NCBI GenBank assembly: GCA_947374125.1
Contig: CANCAR010000013.1
Span: 1 to 25,153 of the forward strand
Length of the DNA stretch: 25,153 nucleotides
Reading direction: 5' to 3'
Source: Hyphomicrobiales bacterium
GTDB lineage: Bacteria > Pseudomonadota > Alphaproteobacteria > Rhizobiales > Beijerinckiaceae
The translations under genes and the position numbers were made by a program. Shown here piece after piece: positions 15,792 through 23,394 of the stretch; within the stretch, counting starts at the first letter, position 1; each line of letters starts with the position of its first letter. The notes below the pieces were generated by a model. It had not been told where the DNA came from, ran no database searches, and was given only the letters and a program-made list of their open reading frames with translations.

Positions 15792-17516
15792 TTAATGCGA
15801 ATTGCGTGGAATTCCGGCCCCACGACACCCCCCGAGGAACGCAAAATCAGCCCCCTCATCGGCTTGCAAGACGGAATTCACATAGAGGCTCTCATAGCCC
15901 GATTGAGCAGAAGGCCGCGGCTGCCATTTCGCGCGGCGTCTTTCCAACTCCGCATCGCTTACGTCCAGATGCAAGCGACGATTCGGCACATCAAGCTCGA
16001 TCATGTCGCCTTCTTCCACAAGCGCCAGTGGCCCGCCAGCAGCAGCCTCAGGTGCAACATGAAGCACGACGGTTCCATAGGCGGTGCCCGACATGCGTGC
16101 GTCCGAAATCCGCACCATGTCACTCACGCCCTGCGCCAAGAGCTTTGGCGGCAATCCCATATTGCCGACTTCCGCCATGCCCGGATAGCCCTTTGGTCCG
16201 CAGTTTTTTAGCACCATCACGGAGCTTGCATCAATGTCGAGATCGGGGTCGACGATGCGGCGTTTGTAATCCTCGATCGTCTCAAATACGACCGCGCGAC
16301 CGCGATGGACCATGAGATCGGGCGTTGCAGCAGAGGGCTTCAACACGGCGCCGAGCGGCGCTAAATTACCCCGCAATACGGCAATGCCACCTTGATCGGC
16401 CAAGGCATTCCCAAAGTCACGAATAACCTCAGTGTTGTAATTCGGCGCATCGGCCACATTCTGCCAAGCCGTCTTGCCACTGACGGTCATCGCATCGCGG
16501 TTGAGCAAATCATGATCGCCCAGCGCCCGCATCACGGTTGGCAAGCCACCCGCATAGTAGAATTCTTCCATCAAGAAACGACCCGATGGTTGCAGATCAA
16601 CAATGGTTGGAACATTGCGACCAAATCTGTCCCAATCCTCAAGCGTCAATGGCGTGCCGATGCGGCGCGCAATCGCAATCAGATGCAAGACCGCATTGGT
16701 CGACCCCCCAATCGCGCCATTGACTCGGATGGCGTTTTGAAACGCTTCTGGCGTTAGAATTTTCGAAAGCGTCACATCTTCATGCACCATATCGACAATG
16801 CGCCGACCTGTCATTTGCGCGAGAGCTTGACGGCGGGAATCAACTGCAGGAATAGCCGCATTGTGCGGCAGCGCGATACCAAGCGCCTCAACCATACTCG
16901 CCATGGTGGAGGCGGTGCCCATCGTCATACAGCTACCCGCCGAGCGGCTCATCCCCGCTTCAGCACCGATGAAGTCATCAACGCTCATGCGACCCGCTTT
17001 TACCTCTTCATGGTAGCGCCAAACCACGGTACCAGAGCCGATGCTTTCGCCGCGATAATTGCCGTTCAGCATCGGGCCACCGGAGAGCACAATCGTCGGA
17101 ATATCACACGATGCTGCGCCCATGACCAAAGCGGGCGTGGTCTTGTCGCAGCCGACCATCAGCACAACGCCATCAAGCGGATTGGCGCGGATCGATTCCT
17201 CGACATCCATCGACGCCAGATTGCGATAGAGCATCGCGGTAGGACGCATATTGGATTCGCCGAGCGACATCACCGGAAATTCAAGCGGTAATCCGCCCGC
17301 CTCCAAAATACCCCGCTTCACGCGATCAGCCAGTTCCCGCAGATGCGCATTGCACGGCGTCAGCTCCGACCATGTATTGCAGATGCCAATCACCGGACGC
17401 CCATCGAACGCATCCGCAGGCATGCCCTGATTTTTCATCCAGCTGCGATGCATGAAGGCATCCTTGCTGGTGCCACCAAACCACGCTTCGGATCTTAGCT
17501 TACGCCGCTCTGCCAT
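15792..17516 (-). CDS. IlvD/Edd family sugar-acid dehydratase, probably L-arabinonate dehydratase
   Basis: The protein has 574 residues from the ATG at 17516; an in-frame TTG at 17534 adds six residues but is the poorer start. It should remove water from an aldonate to give a 2-keto-3-deoxy acid, using a [2Fe-2S] cluster and Mg. Candidate cluster ligands are Cys55 (ELTPCNAH), Cys123 (MVGCDKT) and Cys196 (SAGSCMTMG), spaced 68 and 73 apart, which matches what I recall for Rhizobium L-arabinonate dehydratase. Ser476 in ARMSGTAYG is the expected catalytic alkoxide. The N-terminus (WFGGTSKDAFMHRSWMKNQG, 12-31) is characteristic of the aldonate-specific branch rather than IlvD proper. It sits between the hydroxy-acid oxidase (30 bp upstream) and the AraD1-type gene (53 bp downstream). 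Other pentonates, or D-fuconate, remain possible substrates. Confidence 0.87.
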   Translation of the reverse strand: MAERRKLRSEAWFGGTSKDAFMHRSWMKNQGMPADAFDGRPVIGICNTWSELTPCNAHLRELADRVKRGILEAGGLPLEFPVMSLGESNMRPTAMLYRNLASMDVEESIRANPLDGVVLMVGCDKTTPALVMGAASCDIPTIVLSGGPMLNGNYRGESIGSGTVVWRYHEEVKAGRMSVDDFIGAEAGMSRSAGSCMTMGTASTMASMVEALGIALPHNAAIPAVDSRRQALAQMTGRRIVDMVHEDVTLSKILTPEAFQNAIRVNGAIGGSTNAVLHLIAIARRIGTPLTLEDWDRFGRNVPTIVDLQPSGRFLMEEFYYAGGLPTVMRALGDHDLLNRDAMTVSGKTAWQNVADAPNYNTEVIRDFGNALADQGGIAVLRGNLAPLGAVLKPSAATPDLMVHRGRAVVFETIEDYKRRIVDPDLDIDASSVMVLKNCGPKGYPGMAEVGNMGLPPKLLAQGVSDMVRISDARMSGTAYGTVVLHVAPEAAAGGPLALVEEGDMIELDVPNRRLHLDVSDAELERRRAKWQPRPSAQSGYESLYVNSVLQADEGADFAFLGGCRGAGIPRNSH

Positions 17517-17546
17517 AGTCTCGTCTCTTCCCAATGGTTCTTTTCA

Positions 17547-18713
17547 TTATCTTCTCGCGATCAGTTCTTTGCTGATCCCGTCTATGCTTTCAACACCCAG
17601 AAGCCCCATGGTCCGGATCATTTCGTCCCGAAGCGTTTGGATAACATGGGCCACGCCGTCTTCGCCTGCAACCGACAATCCCCACAGATGAGGCCTGCCA
17701 ATCAGGCATGCCTTTGCCCCCAATGCGATCGCTTTCACAATGTCGGAACCGCGTCGAATACCGCCATCAACCAGCACAGGAAATCGGCTATTAACGACCT
17801 CGACAATGGCCGGAAGGGCCTCGATTCCCGACACCGCTCCGTCCAATTGCCGCCCGCCATGGTTGGAAACGATGAGGCCATCAACACCCCGCGCCAGGGC
17901 TTCTTGTGCATCGAGCGGATGCAAAATGCCTTTGATCAAAAGAGGCCCCTTCCACGCCTTTCTTACCACGTCGACATCGGCCCAATTCATCGCCGGATCC
18001 AGCAGGCTGGCCATTCGACCGGCCAGCGCTTTTAAATCAGACGCCTCACCTTGGCGGACATAATTGCCAAAGGTAATGTTTTTAAGCTCGGGGAGCATTC
18101 GGCTGAGCCAACCGAGTTTTCCGGCCATTGCCGCCATATCCCGCAGGCCGAAACGCGGCGGAATTGAAAATCCGTTGACGAGGTCGCGCTCGCGTCGCCC
18201 AAGAAATTGATTATCAATCGTGAGCACAAGCGCTTTATACTTTGCCTGTTTCGCCCGCTCAATCAGCTCCATCGTGAACGACCGGTCGCGATAGATAAAA
18301 ACCTGCATCCAACGTGCGCCAAAATCCGGCGCATCGAGATCTTCAAGCCGACAAACCGAGCCATGGCTCAAGCAATAAGCCGTCCCTGCTTTCGCCGCAG
18401 CTTTTGCCGTTAACCGCTCCCCATCCGGCCAGAAAAGACCAGCAAGACCCGTCGGGCCCAGCAGGAACGGCAAAGCAAGCCTTTCGCCAAACAGTTCGAT
18501 GGATAAATCAACGCCGCTTACCCCATTCAGCGGCCGAGGGAGAAAAGATAGATCGGAAAAAGCGGCCTCATTGCGCTGGAGCGTTATTTCGTCCTCGGCA
18601 CCGCCATCTGCGAAATCAAATACCGGCTTTGGTAATGCCCGGCTGGCCAATAGCCGCATCTGCGCCACATTATAGGCCTTGCGACGCCAAGCAGACACGT
18701 TCACCATCCCCAT
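17547..18713 (-). CDS. FMN-dependent alpha-hydroxy-acid oxidase/dehydrogenase
   Basis: This 388-residue TIM-barrel flavoenzyme belongs to the lactate dehydrogenase/glycolate oxidase/mandelate dehydrogenase family. Evidence: FADGGAEDEITL (34-45), GPTGLAGLFWPDGE (86-99), QVFIYRDR (137-144; Tyr141), LTIDNQFLGRRERD (164-177), and the active-site signature SNHGGRQLDG (283-292) with catalytic His285 and Arg288. FMN-phosphate loop DGGIRRGSD is at 316-324. The residue equivalent to Tyr24 of spinach glycolate oxidase is Phe34. No membrane-anchoring loop is obvious. It is the first gene of the five-gene operon. The start at 18713 (or Met3 at 18707) follows a stop codon directly and has a weak ribosome site. 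It may oxidise glycolate or lactate released by the pathway, or an aldonate directly; both are inference. Confidence 0.87.
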   Translation of the reverse strand: MGMVNVSAWRRKAYNVAQMRLLASRALPKPVFDFADGGAEDEITLQRNEAAFSDLSFLPRPLNGVSGVDLSIELFGERLALPFLLGPTGLAGLFWPDGERLTAKAAAKAGTAYCLSHGSVCRLEDLDAPDFGARWMQVFIYRDRSFTMELIERAKQAKYKALVLTIDNQFLGRRERDLVNGFSIPPRFGLRDMAAMAGKLGWLSRMLPELKNITFGNYVRQGEASDLKALAGRMASLLDPAMNWADVDVVRKAWKGPLLIKGILHPLDAQEALARGVDGLIVSNHGGRQLDGAVSGIEALPAIVEVVNSRFPVLVDGGIRRGSDIVKAIALGAKACLIGRPHLWGLSVAGEDGVAHVIQTLRDEMIRTMGLLGVESIDGISKELIARR

Positions 18714-18722
18714 TTATTCATT

Positions 18723-18740
18723 CGTCGATGATGCTCGACG
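18723..18740. promoter_or_regulatory. Inverted repeat in the divergent oxidase/RraA intergenic region
   Basis: CGTCGA (18723-18728) and TCGACG (18735-18740) are exact complements around a 6-base spacer, 10 bases upstream of the oxidase start on the minus strand. The 168-bp gap between the two divergent genes should hold both promoters, so this is a candidate operator for the five-gene operon. A second, looser pair, CGTTGA (18829-18834) and TCAACG (18857-18862), lies near the RraA start. No regulator gene is visible in the window to match them with. Confidence 0.3.
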
Positions 18741-18881
18741 TTGCCCTTAAAGGTGATGAAGCAAAGCCCGTTTGTCTATCAAAAAAAGCCACCATCTTTC
18801 AAAAAGTCTTTTAGCATGTGACATTAACCGTTGAAGCGGTAACCCTACTTCCTTGGTCAACGCGGTATTGGAGAGTTTATA

Positions 18882-19571
18882 ATGATCGAAGACCCGCCCC
18901 TCATCCGGCGTAAAGCAACGGTGCGACGTCCCACGATCGAGCAAGTGGCAGCCTTTAGAGGTATTCCTACGGGATTTGTCGCCGATGCGTTGGGTGGGCG
19001 CGGCGCGATGACCTACACCATCAAACCGGTTATCACGGCGCAGCACCTCCTCTGCGGTGTGGCGCTTCCGGTTGAGTGCGGTCCCGCCGATAATCTGGCC
19101 CTCGCAATGGCGCTGCCTCACGTCCAACCGGGCGATGTGGTTGTCGCCTCGACCGATGGATTTATGGCGACGGCGGTGACCGGCGATCTCGTGCTCGGCA
19201 TGATCCGGAATTTGGGCGGCGTTGGCTTCGTGACCGATGGTGCCGTGCGCGATATTCCGGGCATTGCCGATATGGGACTACCCTGCTTCGCAGCGGGCGT
19301 AACGCCGAACAGTCCGGTCAGAAACGGACCGGGCGCGATAAATCTTTCCATCGTCTGCGGTGGCGTTCACGTCGATGCAGGCGACATCATCATCGGCGAT
19401 CTCGACGGGATCGTCGTTGTGCCCTTTGCCATGATTGAACAAACCATTGAACGTCTAGAAAAAGTCAAAGCAGCCGAAGCCGCGTTGCTGCCGAAAATTC
19501 AAGGCGGGCTCGGAATCCCAGATTTCGTCAAAGACCTGGGGAAGCGGACCAAGACCATTCTGATCTCATGA
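18882..19571 (+). CDS. RraA-family protein, aldolase-type (HMG/CHA aldolase-like)
   Basis: The 229-residue protein carries the D-x20-R-D motif that marks the divalent-metal pyruvate aldolases of this family, rather than the RNase E-inhibitor RraA: Asp102 in TGDLVLG, then Arg123 and Asp124 in DGAVRDIPG. Other features are GGRGAM near residue 38 and the closing IIIGDLDGIVVVP (169-181). Such enzymes cleave 4-hydroxy-2-keto acids to pyruvate plus an aldehyde or keto acid. The start has GGAGAG 7 bases upstream. It is divergent from the hydroxy-acid oxidase operon and overlaps the 3' end of the convergent lactonase-like gene by six bases. The context suggests cleavage of a keto-acid made by the dehydratase branch; the actual substrate is unknown. 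Oxaloacetate decarboxylase side activity is common in the family. Confidence 0.85.
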   Translation: MIEDPPLIRRKATVRRPTIEQVAAFRGIPTGFVADALGGRGAMTYTIKPVITAQHLLCGVALPVECGPADNLALAMALPHVQPGDVVVASTDGFMATAVTGDLVLGMIRNLGGVGFVTDGAVRDIPGIADMGLPCFAAGVTPNSPVRNGPGAINLSIVCGGVHVDAGDIIIGDLDGIVVVPFAMIEQTIERLEKVKAAEAALLPKIQGGLGIPDFVKDLGKRTKTILIS

Positions 19572-20420
19572 GAGGCGATAATCGCGGATACCATTGTCGC
19601 GAAATAGTTTCCGCTTTTCATCCCTACTGCACCCGCTCGTCGCCCAATCGAGCACCTCGACCCAGGCCGGATAGGCTCCGGCCAATTCGGATACCGGCCA
19701 ATCGCCACCATACATAAGCCGGTCAAAGCCAAAACACGATATGACATGATCGATATAGGGACGTAATTGCTCGCGCGTCCAAGAGGTATGATCCGCCTCG
19801 GTCGTCACGCCTGATAATTTGCATACGATATTCGGCAACTCAGCCAACTCCCGCAGCTGGCGCGCCCAAGGCTCCATCTCGCCCGTTTTGATGCTAGGCT
19901 TGGCAATATGATCCAGAACAAAGAAAACATCAGGGCATTGTTTGACGAAGCGGATCGTATTTTCTAATTGGTGATGAAAAATACACAAATCAAACGAGAG
20001 ATTATATTTCGTCAATAACCGCGTCGATTCGATAACTTCCGGGCGTAGCACCCAGTCCGGGTCCGGTTGATTTTGGATCAAACGCCGAATGCCGCGCACA
20101 ATCTTCAAATCCGCCAATTGCGCCATTTCCGCCTCGATAGCGGCACCCTTCTCCATCGGCAAACAGGCCACACAGCCTTGAATTCTGGGGTCCTTATCCG
20201 CGAGGCTTTGTACCCAGCGGCCCTCATCCACATAATCGGGCAGATCAACATCGACCTCGACAAACACGATTTTATCGACCACATAGGGGGACGCCATCGC
20301 GCAAAGGTCATCTACCGTCCAGTCGCGCAGCAAAGAGGGCGCATTTTTTGCCCACGAATACCGAAAACGCTGGGTATCCAGTAAATGCACATGGGTATCG
20401 ACAATAGGAAAATCGATCAT
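19566..20420 (-). CDS. Amidohydrolase-family metal-dependent hydrolase, COG3618 lactonase-like
   Basis: This 284-residue TIM-barrel protein starts with the metal motif VDTHVHLLD (His10, His12). LDHIAKP (169-175; His171) and the terminal YGGDWPVSE (237-245; Asp240) complete the pattern of the family that includes L-fucono- and L-rhamnono-lactonases and 2-pyrone-4,6-dicarboxylate lactonase. The ribosome site GAGGTG is 5 bases before the ATG, the best in the window. No signal peptide is present. The likely role is opening a sugar lactone to the aldonate consumed by the IlvD/Edd dehydratase; this is inferred from family and neighbours. It is transcribed toward the RraA gene and overlaps it by six bases. 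The 348-bp region upstream has a 15-bp palindrome 55 bases before the start. A related amidase or decarboxylase activity cannot be excluded. Confidence 0.82.
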   Translation of the reverse strand: MIDFPIVDTHVHLLDTQRFRYSWAKNAPSLLRDWTVDDLCAMASPYVVDKIVFVEVDVDLPDYVDEGRWVQSLADKDPRIQGCVACLPMEKGAAIEAEMAQLADLKIVRGIRRLIQNQPDPDWVLRPEVIESTRLLTKYNLSFDLCIFHHQLENTIRFVKQCPDVFFVLDHIAKPSIKTGEMEPWARQLRELAELPNIVCKLSGVTTEADHTSWTREQLRPYIDHVISCFGFDRLMYGGDWPVSELAGAYPAWVEVLDWATSGCSRDEKRKLFRDNGIRDYRLS

Positions 20421-20474
20421 CGCTCACCTCAGTCGTCGCTTGCTCTATAACAAGGATGATTATTCCTAAACAGC

Positions 20475-20489
20475 GCAAAGGACCTTTGC
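20475..20489. promoter_or_regulatory. 15-bp perfect palindrome, candidate operator of the lactonase-like gene
   Basis: GCAAAGG and CCTTTGC (20475-20481 and 20483-20489) are exact complements around a single central base. The centre is about 60 bases upstream of the start codon at 20420, a normal place for a repressor or activator site on the minus strand. It is loosely framed by another complementary pair, CCTAAA (20465-20470) and TTTAGG (20506-20511). The odd-centred form resembles dimeric HTH-regulator sites. No copy was noticed at the other promoters in the window. Confidence 0.4.
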
Positions 20490-20627
20490 AACGAGCAAGG
20501 CAGCCTTTAGGTGAATGGAAAAAGATGTGCTGACCGCCTTTGACATCAATTCGAGAAATTATTCACAGCCGTCCACTGATCCGAGCTGAGCTGACTGTTC
20601 ACACAAACCGAGGCTCCTCAATTTGGA

Positions 20628-20656
20628 TTGACAGAGGCGTCTAAATTGATGATACA
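20628..20656 (+). promoter_or_regulatory. Possible sigma70-type promoter for modA
   Basis: A perfect TTGACA (20628-20633) is followed after 17 bases by GATACA (20651-20656), which matches the -10 consensus at only three positions (A, T, A). The spacing is ideal and the site lies about 110 bases before the modA start. The weak -10 keeps this tentative. Confidence 0.3.
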
Positions 20657-20768
20657 AACGCTTGTTAGCAAGTGAGGCTCGCTGTGGGCCTGCCTCCTGA
20701 ATGTCGGTCGTGCGGTTCCGGCGATGATGCTGATAAAGCCAACAGCGATTTTCGAGTTAGGAGCCGCC

Positions 20769-21554
20769 ATGCTTCGTCATATGTGCGCTTATATCTTTTC
20801 GTTTTTCCTTCTGGTTTCGGCAGCCTCGCCGGTTTTAGCGGCGAGCGAAAGCATTACGGTGTTTGCAGCAGCATCGCTAAGGGAAGTTTTAGAAGAAGCG
20901 GGTAAATCGTTCACGGCTTCGGGTGGCCCAGAGGTCAAGTTTTCGTTTGCGTCCTCCTCTGCGATCGCCAAGCAAATCGAAGCAGGCGCGCCAGCAGATT
21001 TATTCGCTTCTGCAGACCTGAAATGGATGGACTATGTCACTGATAAAAAATTAATCCAAGCCGATACGCGGGTTAACCTCCTCGGTAATACGCTCGTTAT
21101 TGTGGCACCCGCAAGCAGTAGTTTGGATCGTTTGCCCTTAACGACCGAGGCGATCGCAAAGGCGCTCGGGGATGGTAGGATCACCACGGGTGAAGTCAAT
21201 TCGGTGCCCGTTGGTATTTATGCCAAGGCAGCTTCGCAGAAGTTAGGCATATGGGATGTGATCGAAAAGCACCTCGCGCAAGCCGAGAACGTAAGAGCCG
21301 CATTGAAATTTGTAGCATTGGGTGAGGCACCGTTAGGGATTGTCTATTCTACCGACGCGAAGGCAGAAAAAGCTGTCAAAGTTGTGGCGATCTTCCCCGA
21401 AGATAGCCACGATCCGATCATTTATCCCTTTGCTGTGACAACAGCAGCAAAAGGCGATGGCGCAAAGAAGTTCCTTGAATATTTAAAAACACCAGCCGCG
21501 ACCGCCATCTTCGAAAACGCTGGGTTCCCGATCCTGGTCAGACAAAGTCAATGA
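20769..21554 (+). CDS. modA: Molybdate ABC transporter periplasmic substrate-binding protein
   Basis: The start at 20769 is chosen because TTAGGAG lies 6 bases upstream and a signal peptide follows at once (about residues 1-24, cleaved after VLA). An in-frame ATG at 20724 would bury the signal. The 261-residue product shows ModA landmarks: ITVFAAASLREVLEEAGKSF after the leader, SFASSSAIAKQIEAGAPADLF, SADLKWMDY, GEVNSVPVGIYAKAA and LGIVYSTDA, with Ser residues in the first two and the Tyr in the last expected to contact the oxyanion. It captures molybdate or tungstate in the periplasm. The usual modB and modC genes do not follow: a 247-bp gap and then an unrelated phosphodiesterase gene do. 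It is an orphan binding protein that must use a transporter encoded elsewhere, or is a left-over. Confidence 0.92.
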   Translation: MLRHMCAYIFSFFLLVSAASPVLAASESITVFAAASLREVLEEAGKSFTASGGPEVKFSFASSSAIAKQIEAGAPADLFASADLKWMDYVTDKKLIQADTRVNLLGNTLVIVAPASSSLDRLPLTTEAIAKALGDGRITTGEVNSVPVGIYAKAASQKLGIWDVIEKHLAQAENVRAALKFVALGEAPLGIVYSTDAKAEKAVKVVAIFPEDSHDPIIYPFAVTTAAKGDGAKKFLEYLKTPAATAIFENAGFPILVRQSQ

Positions 21555-21801
21555 GCGAGGGTTCCTCCTTTGTTGAAAATCAGCGCGAGAAACCAACGGC
21601 GGGGGCGCGACGTTGATATCGTCAAAGGGCAAACGAAGGGATTACCGTTCGGGCAACATCTTTGCTACTCAAAATGCAGCACTGGGTTTGCAAATGGATG
21701 GGTCGAAAAGCATTTTTTAGGCACTCTCTATTTTGTATCAGCGTCACAAACTTCTGAGATCAATGAGGATGTTTCAGCCTTTTGATGATTGAGAGTTTGC
21801 C

Positions 21802-23277
21802 ATGCCAGATATCAACGCCGAGCCAACCACATCCCACGTCGTCGTGGCTGTTTTTGACGGTCTTAGACCAGACCTAGTGAGACCCGACCTCACTCCCAAT
21901 ATTTTGCGGGTTGCCGCAAAGGGGGAGTGGTTCAGGCAAGCGCGAAGCGTGTTTCCGTCGGTCACGCGTGTAGCAACAACCTCGATTGCGACGGGTGCAC
22001 CCCCTGCAGCCCACGGTATCGTCGGCAATATGTTTTATTTCCCCGAAATTTTAAAAGATCGGATTTTTGACACGAGCAAAGCGTCAGATATCCATGCGGC
22101 TGAAGCGGCTTTGGAAGGGAATTACGTAACAGCGGCGACGTTTGGCGACCAGCTCGCTAAAGCTGGGAAGTCACTCGCCGTTGTCCACACCGGCTCGGCG
22201 GGCTCAGCGCATTCTATTAATCCACGCGCCAAAGCCAATGGGCACTGGACCTTCTCGATTCATGGCGAAATGGCTACTCAAACCCCCGAGGCCGTGCGCG
22301 AAGCAATCGAGCGTCTGGGGCCCCTTCCGGCCAAGGAATTACCCAAATTAAAAGATCAGGATTATGCCGCCCGTGTGATGACCGATATTGTCTTGCCGAG
22401 GCGGCCTGATGTGTCCTTGATCTGGTTCAGCGAACCCGACACTTCATTCCACTTCCTTGAAATTGGCTCCGAGGGTTCGTTCGCGGCGCTAAAAAACGCC
22501 GATCGTGCTTTTGGAACCATCCTCGATACAATCGAGGCTATGCCGGACGCTGATCAATTCGCTATTCTTGTTGCATCCGATCATGGGCAAATCTCTACCC
22601 ACGCGGCTTTGCCGCTTTTTGAACAGGCCAATGCAGCGGGTTTTTCCGTCGGCCTCGGAAATCAATTGGTTGGAAACGCATTTGCGGCCACCAGCGGGTC
22701 AAGTGGAGAGGTCCGTGGGCTATCGGCTTCCGATGCGGAGGTCGAAAAGATGGCCCATTGGCTGATGGAGCATCCCGATGTGAGCCACGTTTTTTCGCGC
22801 GATAAGAATGGGGTCGATGGTATGATTGACGGCACCTTATCGCTCAAGGCTTTGGGGCTTGATCACCCACGCGCGGCCGAATTAATGTTTATTCTACGCT
22901 CCGATTTGTCCCATGACATTTACGGTTTGCCCGGGTTAGGTTTGCTGATGCCCGGGGATGTCGCCCCCGGGGGAGGATATCACGGCGGCGTTAACCCGCA
23001 TGAATTGAACACGGTATTGATCGCCTCGTCCCCTGCGCATTTCTCGAACGGTACCGTCAATCATCGTCCCGCCGGCATTATCGATATTGGCCCTACCCTC
23101 CTTGATTTGCTGGGTGTTGAGAAGGCATCGACCATGGTTGGGAAAAGTCTAGCGCGCACTTCGGATGCTGAGCCAACATTCGTCAGGTTGGAAGCGGGCA
23201 AAGGGAGTTTTGAGCAACAGATCGCCCTTATGGACGACGATGGACGACGTTTCATCCTGCATGGTGGGCAAGAATAA
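21802..23277 (+). CDS. Alkaline-phosphatase-fold phosphodiesterase (nucleotide pyrophosphatase/PDE type I family)
   Basis: The 491-residue protein shows the two-metal site of the family: Asp19 (VFDGLRPD), nucleophile Thr55 (FPSVTRVAT), Asp213 and His217 (EPDTSFHF), Asp260 and His261 (SDHGQ), and His394 (GGYHGG). It should hydrolyse a phosphomonoester, phosphodiester or phosphonate. No signal peptide is seen, so it acts in the cytoplasm, unlike most nucleotide pyrophosphatases of this fold. The start follows a weak GAGAG about 9 bases upstream. It is 247 bp after modA and 117 bp before a substrate-binding protein gene on the same strand. If the latter imports an organophosphorus compound, this enzyme could process it, but nothing in the sequence proves the link. 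Phosphonoacetate hydrolase is a related alternative. Confidence 0.87.
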   Translation: MPDINAEPTTSHVVVAVFDGLRPDLVRPDLTPNILRVAAKGEWFRQARSVFPSVTRVATTSIATGAPPAAHGIVGNMFYFPEILKDRIFDTSKASDIHAAEAALEGNYVTAATFGDQLAKAGKSLAVVHTGSAGSAHSINPRAKANGHWTFSIHGEMATQTPEAVREAIERLGPLPAKELPKLKDQDYAARVMTDIVLPRRPDVSLIWFSEPDTSFHFLEIGSEGSFAALKNADRAFGTILDTIEAMPDADQFAILVASDHGQISTHAALPLFEQANAAGFSVGLGNQLVGNAFAATSGSSGEVRGLSASDAEVEKMAHWLMEHPDVSHVFSRDKNGVDGMIDGTLSLKALGLDHPRAAELMFILRSDLSHDIYGLPGLGLLMPGDVAPGGGYHGGVNPHELNTVLIASSPAHFSNGTVNHRPAGIIDIGPTLLDLLGVEKASTMVGKSLARTSDAEPTFVRLEAGKGSFEQQIALMDDDGRRFILHGGQE

Positions 23278-23394
23278 TCCCTTCCGGGCATACCTCTGCG
23301 ACATGCAATCGTCATCGTCACGTCAAATGCGCGTCGTGAATCGTCGCCAAATTGACGACCAATACTTCTCAATCCATGAACTAAGGATCTTCCA

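Larger units (their letters stand above)
20421..20768. other. 348-bp gene-free region between the lactonase-like gene and modA
   Basis: No open frame here has a convincing start, ribosome site or family motif. It separates divergent genes, so both promoters should be inside. It contains the palindrome at 20475-20489, a promoter-like TTGACA element at 20628, a short direct repeat gagctgagctg near 20583, and several stop codons in all frames. I see no RNA gene and no mobile-element end in it. Confidence 0.6.

Noticed and set aside
21551..21616. Very short frame starting at the ATGA overlap with the modA stop, considered as a modB remnant
   Set aside because: It gives only 21 residues with no membrane segment or ModB-like sequence, so a remnant cannot be supported.
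21570..21785. 71-residue plus-strand open frame between modA and the phosphodiesterase
   Set aside because: No ribosome site, no hydrophobic or family motif and no resemblance to ModB; it may be chance in an otherwise non-coding gap.
23278..23394. Repeated cgtc/gacg motifs in the gap before the substrate-binding protein gene, considered as an operator
   Set aside because: The copies are short, irregularly spaced and not clearly symmetric; they are within chance expectation for this base composition.
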